From assembly GCA_003990745.1 (NCBI GenBank), contig RBNI01005400.1, positions 1-12,637 on the forward strand: a stretch of DNA of 12,637 nt, read 5' to 3'. The notes beneath the pieces are model-generated. The model was not told the DNA's origin. It did not search any database and was given only the letters and a program-made list of their open reading frames with translations. The position numbers were made by a program, and so were the translations under genes. Numbering within the stretch: the first letter of the stretch is position 1; each line of letters begins with the position of its first letter. This document shows, one piece after another, positions 1-9,117 of the stretch. This DNA comes from Jimgerdemannia flammicorona. Its lineage: Eukaryota; Mucoromycota; Endogonomycetes; Endogonales; Endogonaceae.

Positions 1-90
1 ATCGAAGTGCTCGGCATACCAAGACCAGCACCCCGACCCCCCCCCACATGTTGCCAGTCAAAGGCACTGGGTCCCCCCTGCCCAGTACGC

Positions 91-631
91 TCACCAGAAT
101 GCACATTGCTCGCCATCTTGAGAGCACCGATACTTGAAGATGTTGCCAAAAGTGTTGTCAGAATCTTGTGTCACCCAAATGTTACAGGTGAAAGGATCAT
201 TGTCTTCAGCTACATATAGATCATATTCAGCTGCTTTTTGACTTTCTTTGGTTGGGGCCTTAGTAGTTGGCCTCAATTCGACAAAGTCCAGTATTTTAGT
301 AGTCAGATTGTTGAGATGATTCAGGGTAGTAACAGTTGCTCTTATTGCTGTTTGGAGTTTTCAGTTAGAGCAGGCACTGGCCATATATCCTGTCTTTTGG
401 CAATAGAAGCATGCTCTACTTCTTTGAAGTTTATTTCTTTCTCCTTCAGTGAGTTTCTTGAAGGTACTCAGCTGAGTGAGTTCAGGATTTCAAGGTATCC
501 AGGAGGTAGATGAGGAGAGAGCTTGGGATGTTTCATATTTGGGTTCTTCTTTCTTGGTCCAAGATTTTTCCTTATTGTTGAATTGTCTTCGAGGCAGAAT
601 TGGTGTTGTTCACATGATCCAGCACCAGTTT
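91..631 (-). pseudogene. Degenerate retrotransposon gag 3' part with CCHC knuckle and dUTPase-like motif
   Basis: One minus-strand frame of about 180 codons is broken only by TGA at 610-612, 490-492 and 361-363, each explicable as CGA (Arg) to TGA. It reads as a basic, Lys/Glu-rich linker, then a retroviral-type zinc knuckle at 370-411 (C-X2-C-X4-Y-X4-C, with the usual His replaced by Tyr, a CAT-to-TAT change), then a helical stretch, then AAEYDLYVAED at 202-234. That last string matches dUTPase motif 1 (consensus AAGYDLYSAED), with Gly to Glu explained by GGA to GAA. The next 35 codons to the stop at 91-93 do not resemble the rest of a dUTPase, so the domain is broken or truncated there. Knuckles of this type belong to LTR-retrotransposon Gag, where they bind RNA. 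Upstream of 631 the frame is lost. No LTR is visible. The family (Ty3 or Ty1) cannot be decided from this piece, but the arrangement matches the element on the right of the window. Confidence 0.6.
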
Positions 632-876
632 CATGAGTTTGAGGAGTAGGAGAAAGTTTGCCACACAGTATATCCCTACTGCAATCAGCCATGTCGATAT
701 TCTCAGTGTGAATGAAGCCGGGAATGATGTTGAGTACAGTGGAGGTGATGTCATTGGTGTTACCCACCCCATAGGTGGATATGAGAATGAAGCTGCCCAG
801 GTTCAACAACGGGACGAACAGGAAGGGAGGGTCAAATTTGGAATAGATGTAATCGCTCTCAAAACTGTAAATTGGT

Positions 877-1066
877 AGGTGAGGAAGATGAGTGGGCAGC
901 AAAGGGGATGAGGTGAAAGAGAGGAGCGGGTTGGTGGTCCCAGGATTCCCTGGAACTGATTCCTTCTGAGCTGCTAGCTGCTGCTGTAGCATCCGACATT
1001 TTCGTGTATATAGATTAGGATAGGTAATAAATGATAAAAAAAAAAAAAAAAAGGTGAGGAAGATGA
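877..1066 (+). mobile_element. Small A-tailed retroposon-like insertion flanked by 15-bp direct repeats
   Basis: The 15-mer AGGTGAGGAAGATGA occurs perfectly at 877-891 and again at 1052-1066. Between them lies a 160-bp segment ending in an A tract (about 1036-1052), with AATAAA at 1026-1031 a few bases before it. A poly(A) end directly abutting one copy of a 13-17 bp target duplication is the classic footprint of target-primed reverse transcription (SINE, short LINE or processed transcript). No A/B boxes or coding sequence were recognised inside it. The minus strand of the segment contains an ATG at about 1002 with an Ala/Ser-rich frame that soon stops. The duplication could instead be a chance or tandem duplication. 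Confidence 0.45.
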
Positions 1067-1790
1067 TTTTGCTCATTGTATTGGCACATTCGCTGTGTTT
1101 TTGTTCAATTTTTGTATCCATTAATAGTTCTGAAGACCACCACCACAATTGAAATACTTCAGCTAACGAGTTTGAGATCATTTGCAAAGATGGGGAAATA
1201 TTCCGGAAGGCGATTCCACACATAATGCATCCGAGCGCCGTGTATACGACTTCTTCCCCCCCTTCCCGATCCGTTTCCCGAATCGTTCTTGTAATTGCCA
1301 TCAGACTTACACAACTAAAGATATGAAATGTCCTTGGTTTTGATGATTTGCGCTCAAAAACGATTCTAAGATGTCTCAACATCAGCTCAGCGTTGATATG
1401 GTATCCAGAAGGGAAATGTACGCCCGATCGGGTTTGGCTTGCCTGTATTGGGCAGCAAATACAGGAGCAATAAATATAGCCGCCATATAGTTGGCTTATT
1501 TCACGTATTGCATTCCGGGAACTCGCGGTAACCAACATCGAAACCCGAAAGCCATTTAATAAGACAGAGGTCACACCACCATCAAAAGAAGGATTCATAG
1601 CGAGTATACATTCAGGTGCTTCACTACAAGGATTTTGGAATGTCTGGCTCCAAAAAAAAAAAAAAAAAAAAATGTGAACGAGGCCATTTAGTTCAAGCTG
1701 CAAGACTCTATGACTGAGCTTCCGAAGAATTCTGTTCCGGGACGAATATAGACGAGGCCAGGTAGCGATTTGACCAGCCTGGTATGACAT
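1067..1790 (-). other. Open reading frame of unknown nature, possibly a gene fragment
   Basis: A minus-strand frame starts at ATG 1788-1790 and stays open to and beyond 1067. Taken through the A-tailed insertion it runs on to 468, about 440 codons in all. Because it reads through two homopolymer tracts as poly-Phe (T runs opposite 1652-1672 and 1036-1052), and because its 468-640 part overlaps the gag relic in another frame, it is unlikely to be one real protein. The 1067-1650 part has ordinary-looking amino-acid composition, including clustered Cys (YCSCICC) and a WWW run, but matches no family I recognise. It could be a decayed host gene or another transposon piece. Confidence 0.25.
1652..1672 (+). 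repeat. A(21) homopolymer
   Basis: Uninterrupted run of 21 A. It may be the tail of an old retroposed sequence lying to its left, but no convincing flanking duplication was found. The best candidate pair, TGTGAATGAAGCC at 707-719 and TGTGAACGAGGCC at 1673-1685, has two transition differences. Confidence 0.8.
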
Positions 1791-2521
1791 TCTAGATATT
1801 TAATTTAACGACTACAGGTTGTACGTGGATGACAAGGAAAGAGTTGGTTCGGAATCAACAAACACATAGCAGGATGACGCCTCGCTGCTGTGTGATGATA
1901 ACCGCTGGATCACAATTTGCAGCTGGGCAACAACATTCGGGTAAGCAAAGATTTACTGCTGAGTGATAAAGGCCACCAAATGACACCTTGCAACTGGACA
2001 ATGGTTGACGGCTTGCAACTTGTCGCCTGCGCTTTGGGTGACAATTTACTACTCAGCTATGCCAGATATATGTCACATCTCAGGTCAGGTTCCATTGATA
2101 TATTAATCTATTGTATCAACACCCGCCACCTCACCTCCACACATCTCCCCATCACTGTTTGCTGATGCCTTAGACAATTTCTGGCCTTTTGCCATTCTTC
2201 ATGCTGGATTTAACAAATTCGGTATGTCTACATTTAAATTGCTGCAGGCTTACAAATATACTGACATGATACATAACAGATGCAACTCCTGACACCCAAA
2301 AGTGTGAAATTCGGTTATTCATAGATATCTGATTTCAACGCCTTGCTGGTGAATTTTTAATATTGGCATTGAAATAGAACCACAGATCTCGCAATGCCTC
2401 ATGCATTTCTGGAGCTTATTCATGAACGATGCTCAATTTAAATACACAACTTACAAACACAATATGATGGTGAATTGTGGGATGGGTTAAGAATAACGAA
2501 ATGTTCTGACGCGCAGCTCTA
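1791..2521. other. Intergenic, nothing recognised
   Basis: No supportable gene, RNA or repeat was seen. The only open frames are short and without domain character. The right part is the 3' flank of the fucosyltransferase-like gene, which ends at 2522 on the minus strand. Confidence 0.6.
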
Positions 2522-4765
2522 CTAATAATCGCTAAAATAGCACGTCCTTTCATCCAACCCCAATCCCTTCCTCAAGTTAAATACCCCACCCGTAAGGCTA
2601 CTCCTACGGGTCCCAATAAACCACCATCCGTCCCTACATATGAGCTGTTCAACCATCCCCAATAAATCACCAAACACGGTCAGCTGATAATTGTTATCAT
2701 AAAAGCTCTCCTTATCGCCATCACGTCCATGAGTAAACAAATCGAACAAGGTGGTTCCATTAAGCGCATTGATTTGCGTAATGATATCAGGGTCCTTCTC
2801 GTCGGTGGCTATGAAGGTGTACGGGCTGAGAGGAAGCGGTGAGGGGATGTTGAAGGCAAGAGGTCGTGACGGGGTAGGGATTGGTGGGTCGCCTGGTTGA
2901 GTGTTGTTCTGGGCAAAGGAGACGGCAGACTCCCATTCGGCGAGGCGGCGTGCAGCATCCTGGCGGGCGGAGTCCCATTTGTCCAGGACCATCGTCTTGT
3001 ACTTTAGGTTGAGGTCGGCGACAGTACGCTGGTAGGTCGCGATGAGTTCGTTGAGTTCAGTTGTTGGCCCGACCCAGTTTAATTTGGTGAAGTCGCCTCG
3101 GCGAATATGGAAGGCGCTATAATTTCCACGGTCATGATAAAGTTGATGAAGGGTTTTCTGTACAATACTATATCAGCCTCCTTGTGGCCTCATGAAATCC
3201 CAAGATAATCCTGAACATATATAAAGCCTCTTCTTGAATTAATTCAACCACAGAACCTCATAAAAACAAATACTTACAGGTACGGCCTCCCTTCCGTCTT
3301 CCAGTCCATCTTAACCTTGATATACGCATATGTATCCCACACAGGTTTGGCATACCTGAGCCAATCTAAGACAACATTATCATACAACTTCCTCCCCTCC
3401 AGGGTGGAGAACCTGACGGGGTTGATCGAGAAACGATGTGCTTCGCCGCTGAGATGGAGGATCTGGGTGTTGTGGAGGTCGGGCGTGCTGAACCTCTGCC
3501 GTAGCCCTGTGACGGCCATGGGGCTGGAATAGTGATGGTATATTGCGCCGCGTGATCTGCACCCCGCGTCTACGTAGACCCAGTCGGGTTCGACCCAGCC
3601 GTATTTCGCGTCACGCGCAGGCCACTCTCGGGGAGGGAGGACGCGGACAGTCATGTTATACTCCTGGTCGATGGCCATGCTGGGGAGGTCGATGTACCCC
3701 CATATGGGCGCTTCGACGATGTCGTCCAGTTCTAGGAGATCGCGCTCAACTTCCTCCGGGCTTGCGTCTGGGTGGGAAAGGCGAGTGCGGAAGAGATCTA
3801 CAATTGGATCGGTGTCGTCGATGGTGAGGACTCCATTCGGTTGCCCGTGGAGGTAGTTATACATGTCGATGGTCTGGGAGGTTAGGTCCGGGGCGTAAAG
3901 TTCCAGGGTTTGGCCCCGGCTGGCGAGGTCGTCGAGGACCTGGTAAGAGGCGAGGGCAGCGGGGATGTCACTGAGGGTGGGGTTGCGGTCGAGCTGGAGT
4001 TGGAGGAACTCGGACACCGTTATGACCTTGATATACTTGCGGAGGTGTACGAGGTCAAACAAATTGGTGATGGGAATGGCCCAGCTGTTTCTGTCGGCAC
4101 CGTCAACGGACGAGTCGTTGATGCGGTGGCCCTCGATTGCACATAACCCCGGTTGGTAGCTGCGGGTAAGGGTAAAACATTCCACTTGATGATGAGGGCA
4201 TATTCGATTGAGGTACGTGAATAGCATAACGGAAAAGAAAAGATATCGACCATTCTCGCATGTGGAGATAAGTAGGGACGACCAAGGTCCGATTCAGCAG
4301 GTAAGCGTAATAGACGTGATGCTCTATTTCATATCTGGAGGGTGCAACACGCCGGTCAGTGCATCCACACAAAACCACCCTTCACCAAGCACCAAAGGTG
4401 TCCCTGGCTCACCTCAGATTATTCAACCCGATAGTTAGCATAAAATTTAGCGTCAAGAATCGATCATGATGCGTGGCAACAGGCGCATCAGCAGGTCCCT
4501 GGTACGCGCCGCCGGTCTCCTGGGGAGGGGGGTGCGCGCCACCGGTCCCCTGGGGAGAGGGGTGCGTCCCACCGGTCTCCCGGGGAGGGGGGTGCGTGCC
4601 ACCGGTCTCTTGGGGAGGGGGGTGCGTGCCACCGGTCTCCTGGAGATGGGTGTCGTCAAGGAAGACGCGCAGGCCGATGAACGTGAGCAGGAAAATGGCG
4701 ACGATGAGGAGGCAGGTGAGCATGTGGCGCCGGGAGGGGCAAACGAAGGTTTCGCAGTCTACCAT
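2522..4765 (-). CDS. GDP-fucose protein O-fucosyltransferase-like type II membrane protein (4 exons)
   Basis: Proposed exons (minus strand): 4765-4413, 4334-4251, 4159-3278 and 3167-2522. They join in frame to 655 codons including the stop (654 aa). The start is the first ATG ahead of the membrane anchor. Residues 15-36 form one hydrophobic segment after a short basic N-terminus, as in Golgi/ER type II glycosyltransferases. Residues 43-92 are a five-unit Gly/Pro decapeptide stem. The catalytic part begins near RFLT (102) and GLNNLRYEIEHHVYYAYLLN (113-132), with NRT a possible N-glycosylation site, then TYLHMREC (139-146). HIRRGDF at 460-466 (3089-3109) matches the H-x-R-x-G-D-F nucleotide-sugar motif of O-fucosyltransferases, joined by TDE (561-563) and the C-terminal FIGTRRSSLTGGVFNLR segment (623-639), typical of the fold. 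The family transfers fucose from GDP-fucose to protein Ser/Thr. Substrate and actual sugar specificity are unknown. No inactivating change was seen. Confidence 0.78.
3168..3277 (-). other. Intron 3 of the fucosyltransferase-like gene (110 bp)
   Basis: Perfect GTAAGT donor and ATATAG acceptor, with CTGAT just before it. The alternative acceptor GTACAG, 8 bp further on, would leave the HIRRGDF exon out of frame. With ATATAG the frame continues directly into the motif exon. Confidence 0.75.
4160..4250 (-). other. Intron 2 of the fucosyltransferase-like gene (91 bp)
   Basis: Inferred from the need to change frame between the exon ending LHMRE and the exon starting YQPGLC. The acceptor CCCGCAG is good. 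The donor GTCGAT is weak. The join makes TG|C (Cys), giving LHMREC, which fits my recollection of related fungal proteins. The exact donor is the least certain point of the gene model. Confidence 0.6.
4335..4412 (-). other. Intron 1 of the fucosyltransferase-like gene (78 bp)
   Basis: GTGAGC donor, CTGAC branch-like sequence and CCTCCAG acceptor. Splicing restores a split Arg codon (AG|A) and joins the conserved stretch GLNNL-R-YEIEHH. Without splicing the frame ends at once, because the donor itself supplies TGA. Confidence 0.85.
4490..4645 (-). repeat. 30-bp coding minisatellite, five units (decapeptide stem repeats)
   Basis: Five tandem 30-bp units, each with an (A/G)CCGGT core on the plus strand. 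On the minus strand they encode ETGGTHPPPQ, ETGGTHPPPR, ETGGTHPSPQ, GTGGAHPPPQ and a diverged ETGGAYQGPA (residues 43-92). A period of 30 keeps the frame, so unit number could vary without breaking the protein. The Pro/Gly/Thr-rich composition suits an extended, possibly O-glycosylated stem between membrane anchor and catalytic domain. Confidence 0.92.
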
Positions 4766-4832
4766 TGCGGGGTGGAGAATGCGTACAGTATGGATGGTGA
4801 ACTGTTCTCGCGTGGCCGATTGTCAACATGGG

Positions 4833-4850
4833 AGAGATATATATATAGAA
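4833..4850 (-). promoter_or_regulatory. TATA-like box of the fucosyltransferase-like gene
   Basis: TTCTATATATATATCTC on the minus strand, about 70 bp ahead of the proposed ATG (4765). Its position and orientation suit a core promoter. An ATTGG (CCAAT complement) lies about 50 bp further upstream, near 4898-4902. Confidence 0.45.
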
Positions 4851-5086
4851 AATGGGACCAGATCGAGCCACTCAGCTGCGGCTGTCAAAACAATACCCCA
4901 ATCACTGCTTGGGGAAATTTGGGGACCTAAAAAAGTCGACCCTTTAGCTGGCGAATTCAATTATGCTACAATAACTCGTTCCTGCCTGAATGCGGATTCC
5001 AAAAGTTCAAGTCTCCAAATATTCCTTTTTCTCCAAACATCCACGATTCCTTAATTAATATTATGAAATCTGTGCAAGTCCAACAC

Positions 5087-5151
5087 GTACCCCTCGAGGG
5101 TACGCGTAAAGCCGTTCAGCTTGCCTAGAGTGGCGGACCTCTTGCGAGGTC
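5087..5151. other. Two short perfect inverted repeats
   Basis: GTACCC-CTCGA-GGGTAC at 5087-5103 and GACCTC-TTGC-GAGGTC at 5136-5151 have 6-bp arms and 4-5 nt loops. They lie between the two divergent TATA-like sites. They could be palindromic transcription-factor sites or small hairpins. Nothing else ties them to a function. Confidence 0.3.
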
Positions 5152-5192
5152 GTTCCCTAAACCTTAAATGGGACGCATCACCAAACATTTTG

Positions 5193-5200
5193 TATAAATA
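5193..5200 (+). promoter_or_regulatory. TATA-like box on the plus strand
   Basis: TATAAATA in otherwise GC-balanced sequence, pointing toward the possible decayed exon at 5343-5657. No intact gene follows it, so it may be inactive or chance. Confidence 0.3.
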
Positions 5201-5342
5201 CCCCACTCCCATGAAGAGGGGGTGTGCAAGACAAGATTTCGAAATATTGTAATTTTGAAACTTGAAAAAAGTCGTGTTGGGGATGGGAAGCACGGTTTCG
5301 ATATTCTTTATCCTCTAATCACATTCAATTCACTCAACCACA

Positions 5343-5657
5343 GGACACCCCGCTAACGTCGACAAGGTAGGCGAAGGACCGCTCCGACTTCCTCCGTTTG
5401 ACTTGCCCTTCCTGAAGATGGCTCGCACAGCTCACCCGGCGCACATACGCTCTTTATAGACCTCGTCACCTCTATGGACGATCAAGGGCAATTTCTCCAT
5501 GATCCAGAGGGTCGACATCAATGACGTCCATCGTGTGATGAAAGACAACCAACGATGGCTGGCCCAAAACTTCCCTAACCGCCAGTTTCCCCAACCAGCC
5601 GGACGACACAGGCCCCATGTAAGTTACGAAAAAACGCACGAACAAACGCGAGGATGA
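5343..5657 (+). pseudogene. Possible decayed coding segment, unrecognised
   Basis: One plus-strand frame of 104 codons before the TGA at 5655-5657 is broken only by a TAG near 5458. It is GC-rich compared with its right flank and has coding-like composition, for example QRVDINDVHRVMKDNQRWLA. A GTAAGT donor-like site occurs near 5620. No domain was recognised. Minus-strand frames across the same stretch are also open, so the strand is uncertain and this may be chance. Confidence 0.2.
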
Positions 5658-6480
5658 CGGGAAAGAAGAGGGCGCCAACAAGCGAGAAAGAATGTTCAAA
5701 CGAATATGTATCGAGTAATTGGTCACATACATCAGGCCACAGTGTATCCCACAACCGGGATTTCTGGTTTCTAGCAAGGAGTTGGAAACCGTTTAAGCAG
5801 GAACAAGGAGGAGGGTTGATGCTATTCATCGAGTTCCTCGATTCTGTTGAACCTGGTGACGACTATACTATTAGAGGAACCCGTCTGTCATTTGTTTTGC
5901 TTGTGTGCAACAAACTTTGATTAATGGCTGCCACTTTGGTCATTTGTGGTCACATATATTACTGCTGCCCCACACCATGTCTGGAGCTCGTACTTCTTTT
6001 TTACCACATTTTATTTGATTTATTTTGTCTTGGAGAATAAGTCAAATATTGACTTGGAACTCTATCCCATGTGAACCAAATCATATTTTCGAATTGGGTT
6101 GGAGCAGTGGGCGTTGATGAGGGAAAAGAGTGATAAAAACATGTCATCCAAGTCTGAGAATTATATACCAAAACGATAGCCTTTATTATGGCATTCACCA
6201 TAAGCAATTTCTGTGAGAAATCGTCGAGCTTCGGAGCAAAAGGCAAGGACTATCCTTTATTGTTATTTCTATTATATATTATTCAATATAATTGTATCTT
6301 TCTTATGCATAAACATATCCACGGAAGCTATGGTGACCATACAATTCAATATAATTCTACTCGTGCGGCTTCTCCGGAAGGCCGCATCAGGTAGAGGCTG
6401 TGAAGCCCGAACTAGTGTTACCCCAAAGGCCGAAGTGGGAAATTATGGTCCATTTTTCAATATATTGTTATATTGAAGCC
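5658..6480. other. Intergenic transition toward AT-rich DNA
   Basis: No supportable gene. Contains a GC-rich near-palindrome (GCGGCTTCTCCGGAAGGCCGC, 6365-6385). The last CpG for about 900 bp is at 6431-6432, after which CpG nearly disappears to the end of the window. Confidence 0.5.
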
Positions 6481-6532
6481 CCAGACTATTTCTGTAGGCA
6501 GGTTATATTTCCTACCCTTGTCAAAAAGGCTT

Positions 6533-7297
6533 TGTTAGGGGATTATGTTGAGGGTAGACAGAAATTAGAAATGTTATAAATTTTCAATTGTGCTGAGTAG
6601 GAAACTTTTAATAAATTTGTTGAGAGTGGGTAGAATATAGTTATATTCAAATAATTTATTAAGATTGGACAGGAATTAGTAATATATTCTTAATAGTAAT
6701 TGAAATATTATATAAAATAATTAGATATATATAATAATTTGCTAAATTTATATATTATTTAAAAAAATAATATTGATCAGAGTTGTAATAAATTATTATA
6801 TACCTACAAAGACACTGGAAATTCCTATAGAAATTCCATACAAATGTTGGACTAGTAGTTATAGTTATTTAAAGTAATATAACTATATATATATATATAT
6901 CTAGTACAATATATTTAGTTATAGCCTCAAATATATATAAATACTCTCTGTATTAAGTATATTATAACCTCAGCTCTGCTTTCTGTGAATATAAGAATAA
7001 AGTAGTATTCTAATTACAGAATCCTCAGATCTGACTTATTAACAATTCTGAGCCTAATTAACTTAGAATATAAGCACAGTACTTCTATCAGTATAAGAAT
7101 CTGAAAACAATATCCAGACTCTGCTGTAACAGATAATAAAAAACCAGTACTTTCTCAGAAACTCAAAACTTATAGCCAATAGTTACTATTGACTATCTAT
7201 AATATATTAATTATATTGGTATATAGTTTTATTATAATTTAATAGCAGCAGAAGTTACTCTCTACTCATGAGCAACCTCTTTTAAGAATCTACTACA
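6533..7297 (+). repeat. Probable 5' LTR region of the right-hand element (ends approximate)
   Basis: The stretch begins TGTTAGGGGATTATGTTG, a TGT start as in LTRs, and lies just upstream of the gag frame. It holds a TATA box (TATATAAATA, 6934-6943), where an LTR promoter would be expected, and stays non-coding to about 7300. ACTACA at 7292-7297 is a candidate CA end. No second LTR exists in the window for comparison, and no clear primer-binding site was found, so both boundaries are guesses, the right one especially. Confidence 0.4.
6934..6943 (+). promoter_or_regulatory. TATA box within the LTR-like region
   Basis: TATATAAATA followed by CTCTCTGTATT. It is placed as the promoter of an LTR would be, about 400 bp before the gag frame. 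Very AT-rich surroundings lower its weight. Confidence 0.3.
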
Positions 7298-7344
7298 GAT
7301 AATCAGAACTAGTCAATATTGCTAACATAGTTAATGATAGTTAA

Positions 7345-9000
7345 AAAACACCTTCATTCTGAATACTCCTCGGACACAAGCCAAAGTATTCAATACAATT
7401 ATTACTAAGTAGACCAAAACCCAGTTAAAAGGAGTTTGACAAACTCAATAACAAACTATTTAAGAAATATTCAATATCTTCCTTATACTCAACAAAAAAG
7501 TCCCTTATATTCCTGAACTTAAGAAGGAATTTAACAATCTAGTCAGTAGATACTTTTATAAGAAATATATACAAGAATCCATTGAGACAATAAGTGAACA
7601 TTTTCTGAATCTCTTCTCTAATAATTGCTATTATAAAGCCAAGACTTTTCTGAACTATAAGAGAAACTATATCAATTAAAAGAAATCTCACTTCTATTTT
7701 AAAATTCTCTATACCTAAGTGAGAATATTCTAGCAAAAAGAACTATAAGCAGCTAGATCTAGTAAGACCTCTATATTATTTAGATCTAGGAGAATAATTG
7801 AAAAGATATCTAAGCCTACTATTGGTGATCCCAGTACTATTACAGAACTATTACTAAGTATATGAAGTCTACTAAAAATTACAGCAGATCCAACAATTAT
7901 CTTATTAAAACTACTAGCTTATAGACTCATTCATCTCAGTAATATTATAGAAGAGTCAATTCTAAATCATAATTAATATACTATAATAATAGCAGAAGAA
8001 CTCCAATAATTTTATCAAATAGACAACTGAGATAGTAGAATAATATTAACAGATAACAAGATAGTAGTACTGGCAGACTAAGAAGTTATACTCACTTAAG
8101 TACTTTGGCTCAGTATTGAAACAAACAAACTTACAAAGGTCTTCATCTTACTCTATTTGAAGTTAAAGTAGACTAAGTAATAATATTTATAAGACAAGTT
8201 GATACTAATTATTATACCAATAGATAGAATAATAATTAGAACCCAGATAGTATCCTCAATAATAATGAGTATTATGAGATTGAAGATCTCTATATAACTG
8301 CAAACTCGTAAGTAGAGAAAGTCACTACATATTCATTTCACAGACACTGCTATCCAGTGGTAGCACAATCTATGAGTATACTATCTCACCTGAGAAATCT
8401 ATATCAAAATCAATAAAAGTGAAAGAGATGATAATTATCCTAATAATGAAGCCTATGCAGCTTCTGTAAGTCTAAAAGAACTAATCATTCAACAGTTCTA
8501 CAGCTCTGACCACATTGCTAAAGCCAGAACCAAGCTCAGAATTTGTGATAAAAAAGACAATTTTGAAGAATTTGCTATAAGATTGAAAATCCACCTAAAT
8601 ACTATAGGAGTAGAATATAGCTAATAAGAATAGACCATAAATAGAACCTGAGCTATCTACATTTTTGATGCTATCTCTAGGTAGTTATCAGAAAAATTTC
8701 ATTAACAAAAATGATCCTATGATTGCCCACTTGAGCAATAGTGTCTAGGATAAGTTATCATGAAAGTATATATTATCCTTATAGTTCAAAGGCTAAGAGA
8801 TAATAGAAATAATAATAAAGAAGATAAATAATATCAATTTAAGAAGAAGTATAAACCCTGGAATCAGTTCTCAAAACTAAAAACAGAATTCAAAATACTA
8901 TTTAAGGAAATAGAAGAACTTATAAATAAAGAAGTATATTTTTACTACAAAAAGAGAGAACATATATCCTGCAAATACTCTGACAAAAAGACCAATATTA
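7345..9000 (+). pseudogene. Degenerate Ty3/gypsy-type gag ending in a CCHC knuckle
   Basis: A single reading frame can be followed from about 7345 to the knuckle at 8937-8978, roughly 540 codons. It is interrupted by many TAA/TAG/TGA that fit CAA, CAG, CGA or TGG mutated by C-to-T on either strand. It includes FTDTAIQW*HNL (about 8331-8369), matching the Gag capsid pattern with Trp-Trp before His-Asn-Leu, and SLKELIIQQFYSSDHIAKAR (about 8466-8525), resembling the next helices of Ty3-type Gag. The knuckle has the spacing X2, X4, X4 with His intact (8961-8963), but all three Cys positions (8937, 8946, 8976) are Tyr, each TGY to TAY. The start codon is not identifiable. Gag forms the particle and binds RNA; this copy cannot. 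A Gag of over 500 residues is long for the group, so the first third could be an additional domain. Confidence 0.78.
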
Positions 9001-9117
9001 ATAAAGGACTATCTTACTTATATATTATTATTATAATAGGAGATAATCCCAAAAAAATCTCTGAAAGATCAAGATCAAGAGTTTCTTCTTTACTATAACA
9101 TCTCATATAAAGTATAT

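Noticed and set aside
707..1685. TGTGAATGAAGCC / TGTGAACGAGGCC as a target duplication for an element ending in the A(21) tract
   Set aside because: Two mismatches in 13 bases over nearly 1 kb is easily reached by chance, and the left copy lies inside another feature.
468..1790. A single 440-codon minus-strand protein
   Set aside because: It reads through two A/T homopolymers as poly-Phe, crosses the A-tailed insertion, and overlaps the gag relic in another frame, so it is not credible as one protein.
4453..5054. Plus- and minus-strand open frames over the 30-bp repeats
   Set aside because: A stop-free 30-bp repeat opens several frames at once. Only the minus frame with the membrane anchor and downstream catalytic exons makes sense.
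5472..5829. Minus-strand frames with hydrophobic stretches as a membrane protein gene
   Set aside because: Two overlapping frames, no splice model joining them, no recognised family, and a plus-strand frame equally open.
7298..7312. Primer-binding site GATAATCAGAACT resembling TGGTATCAGAGC
   Set aside because: The TGG complementary to a tRNA CCA end is absent and the similarity is to a plant-type initiator tRNA site. Too weak after heavy mutation.
7826..7841. TTGGTGATCCCAG as a primer-binding site
   Set aside because: It falls inside the long gag frame, so an LTR end there would contradict the coding evidence.
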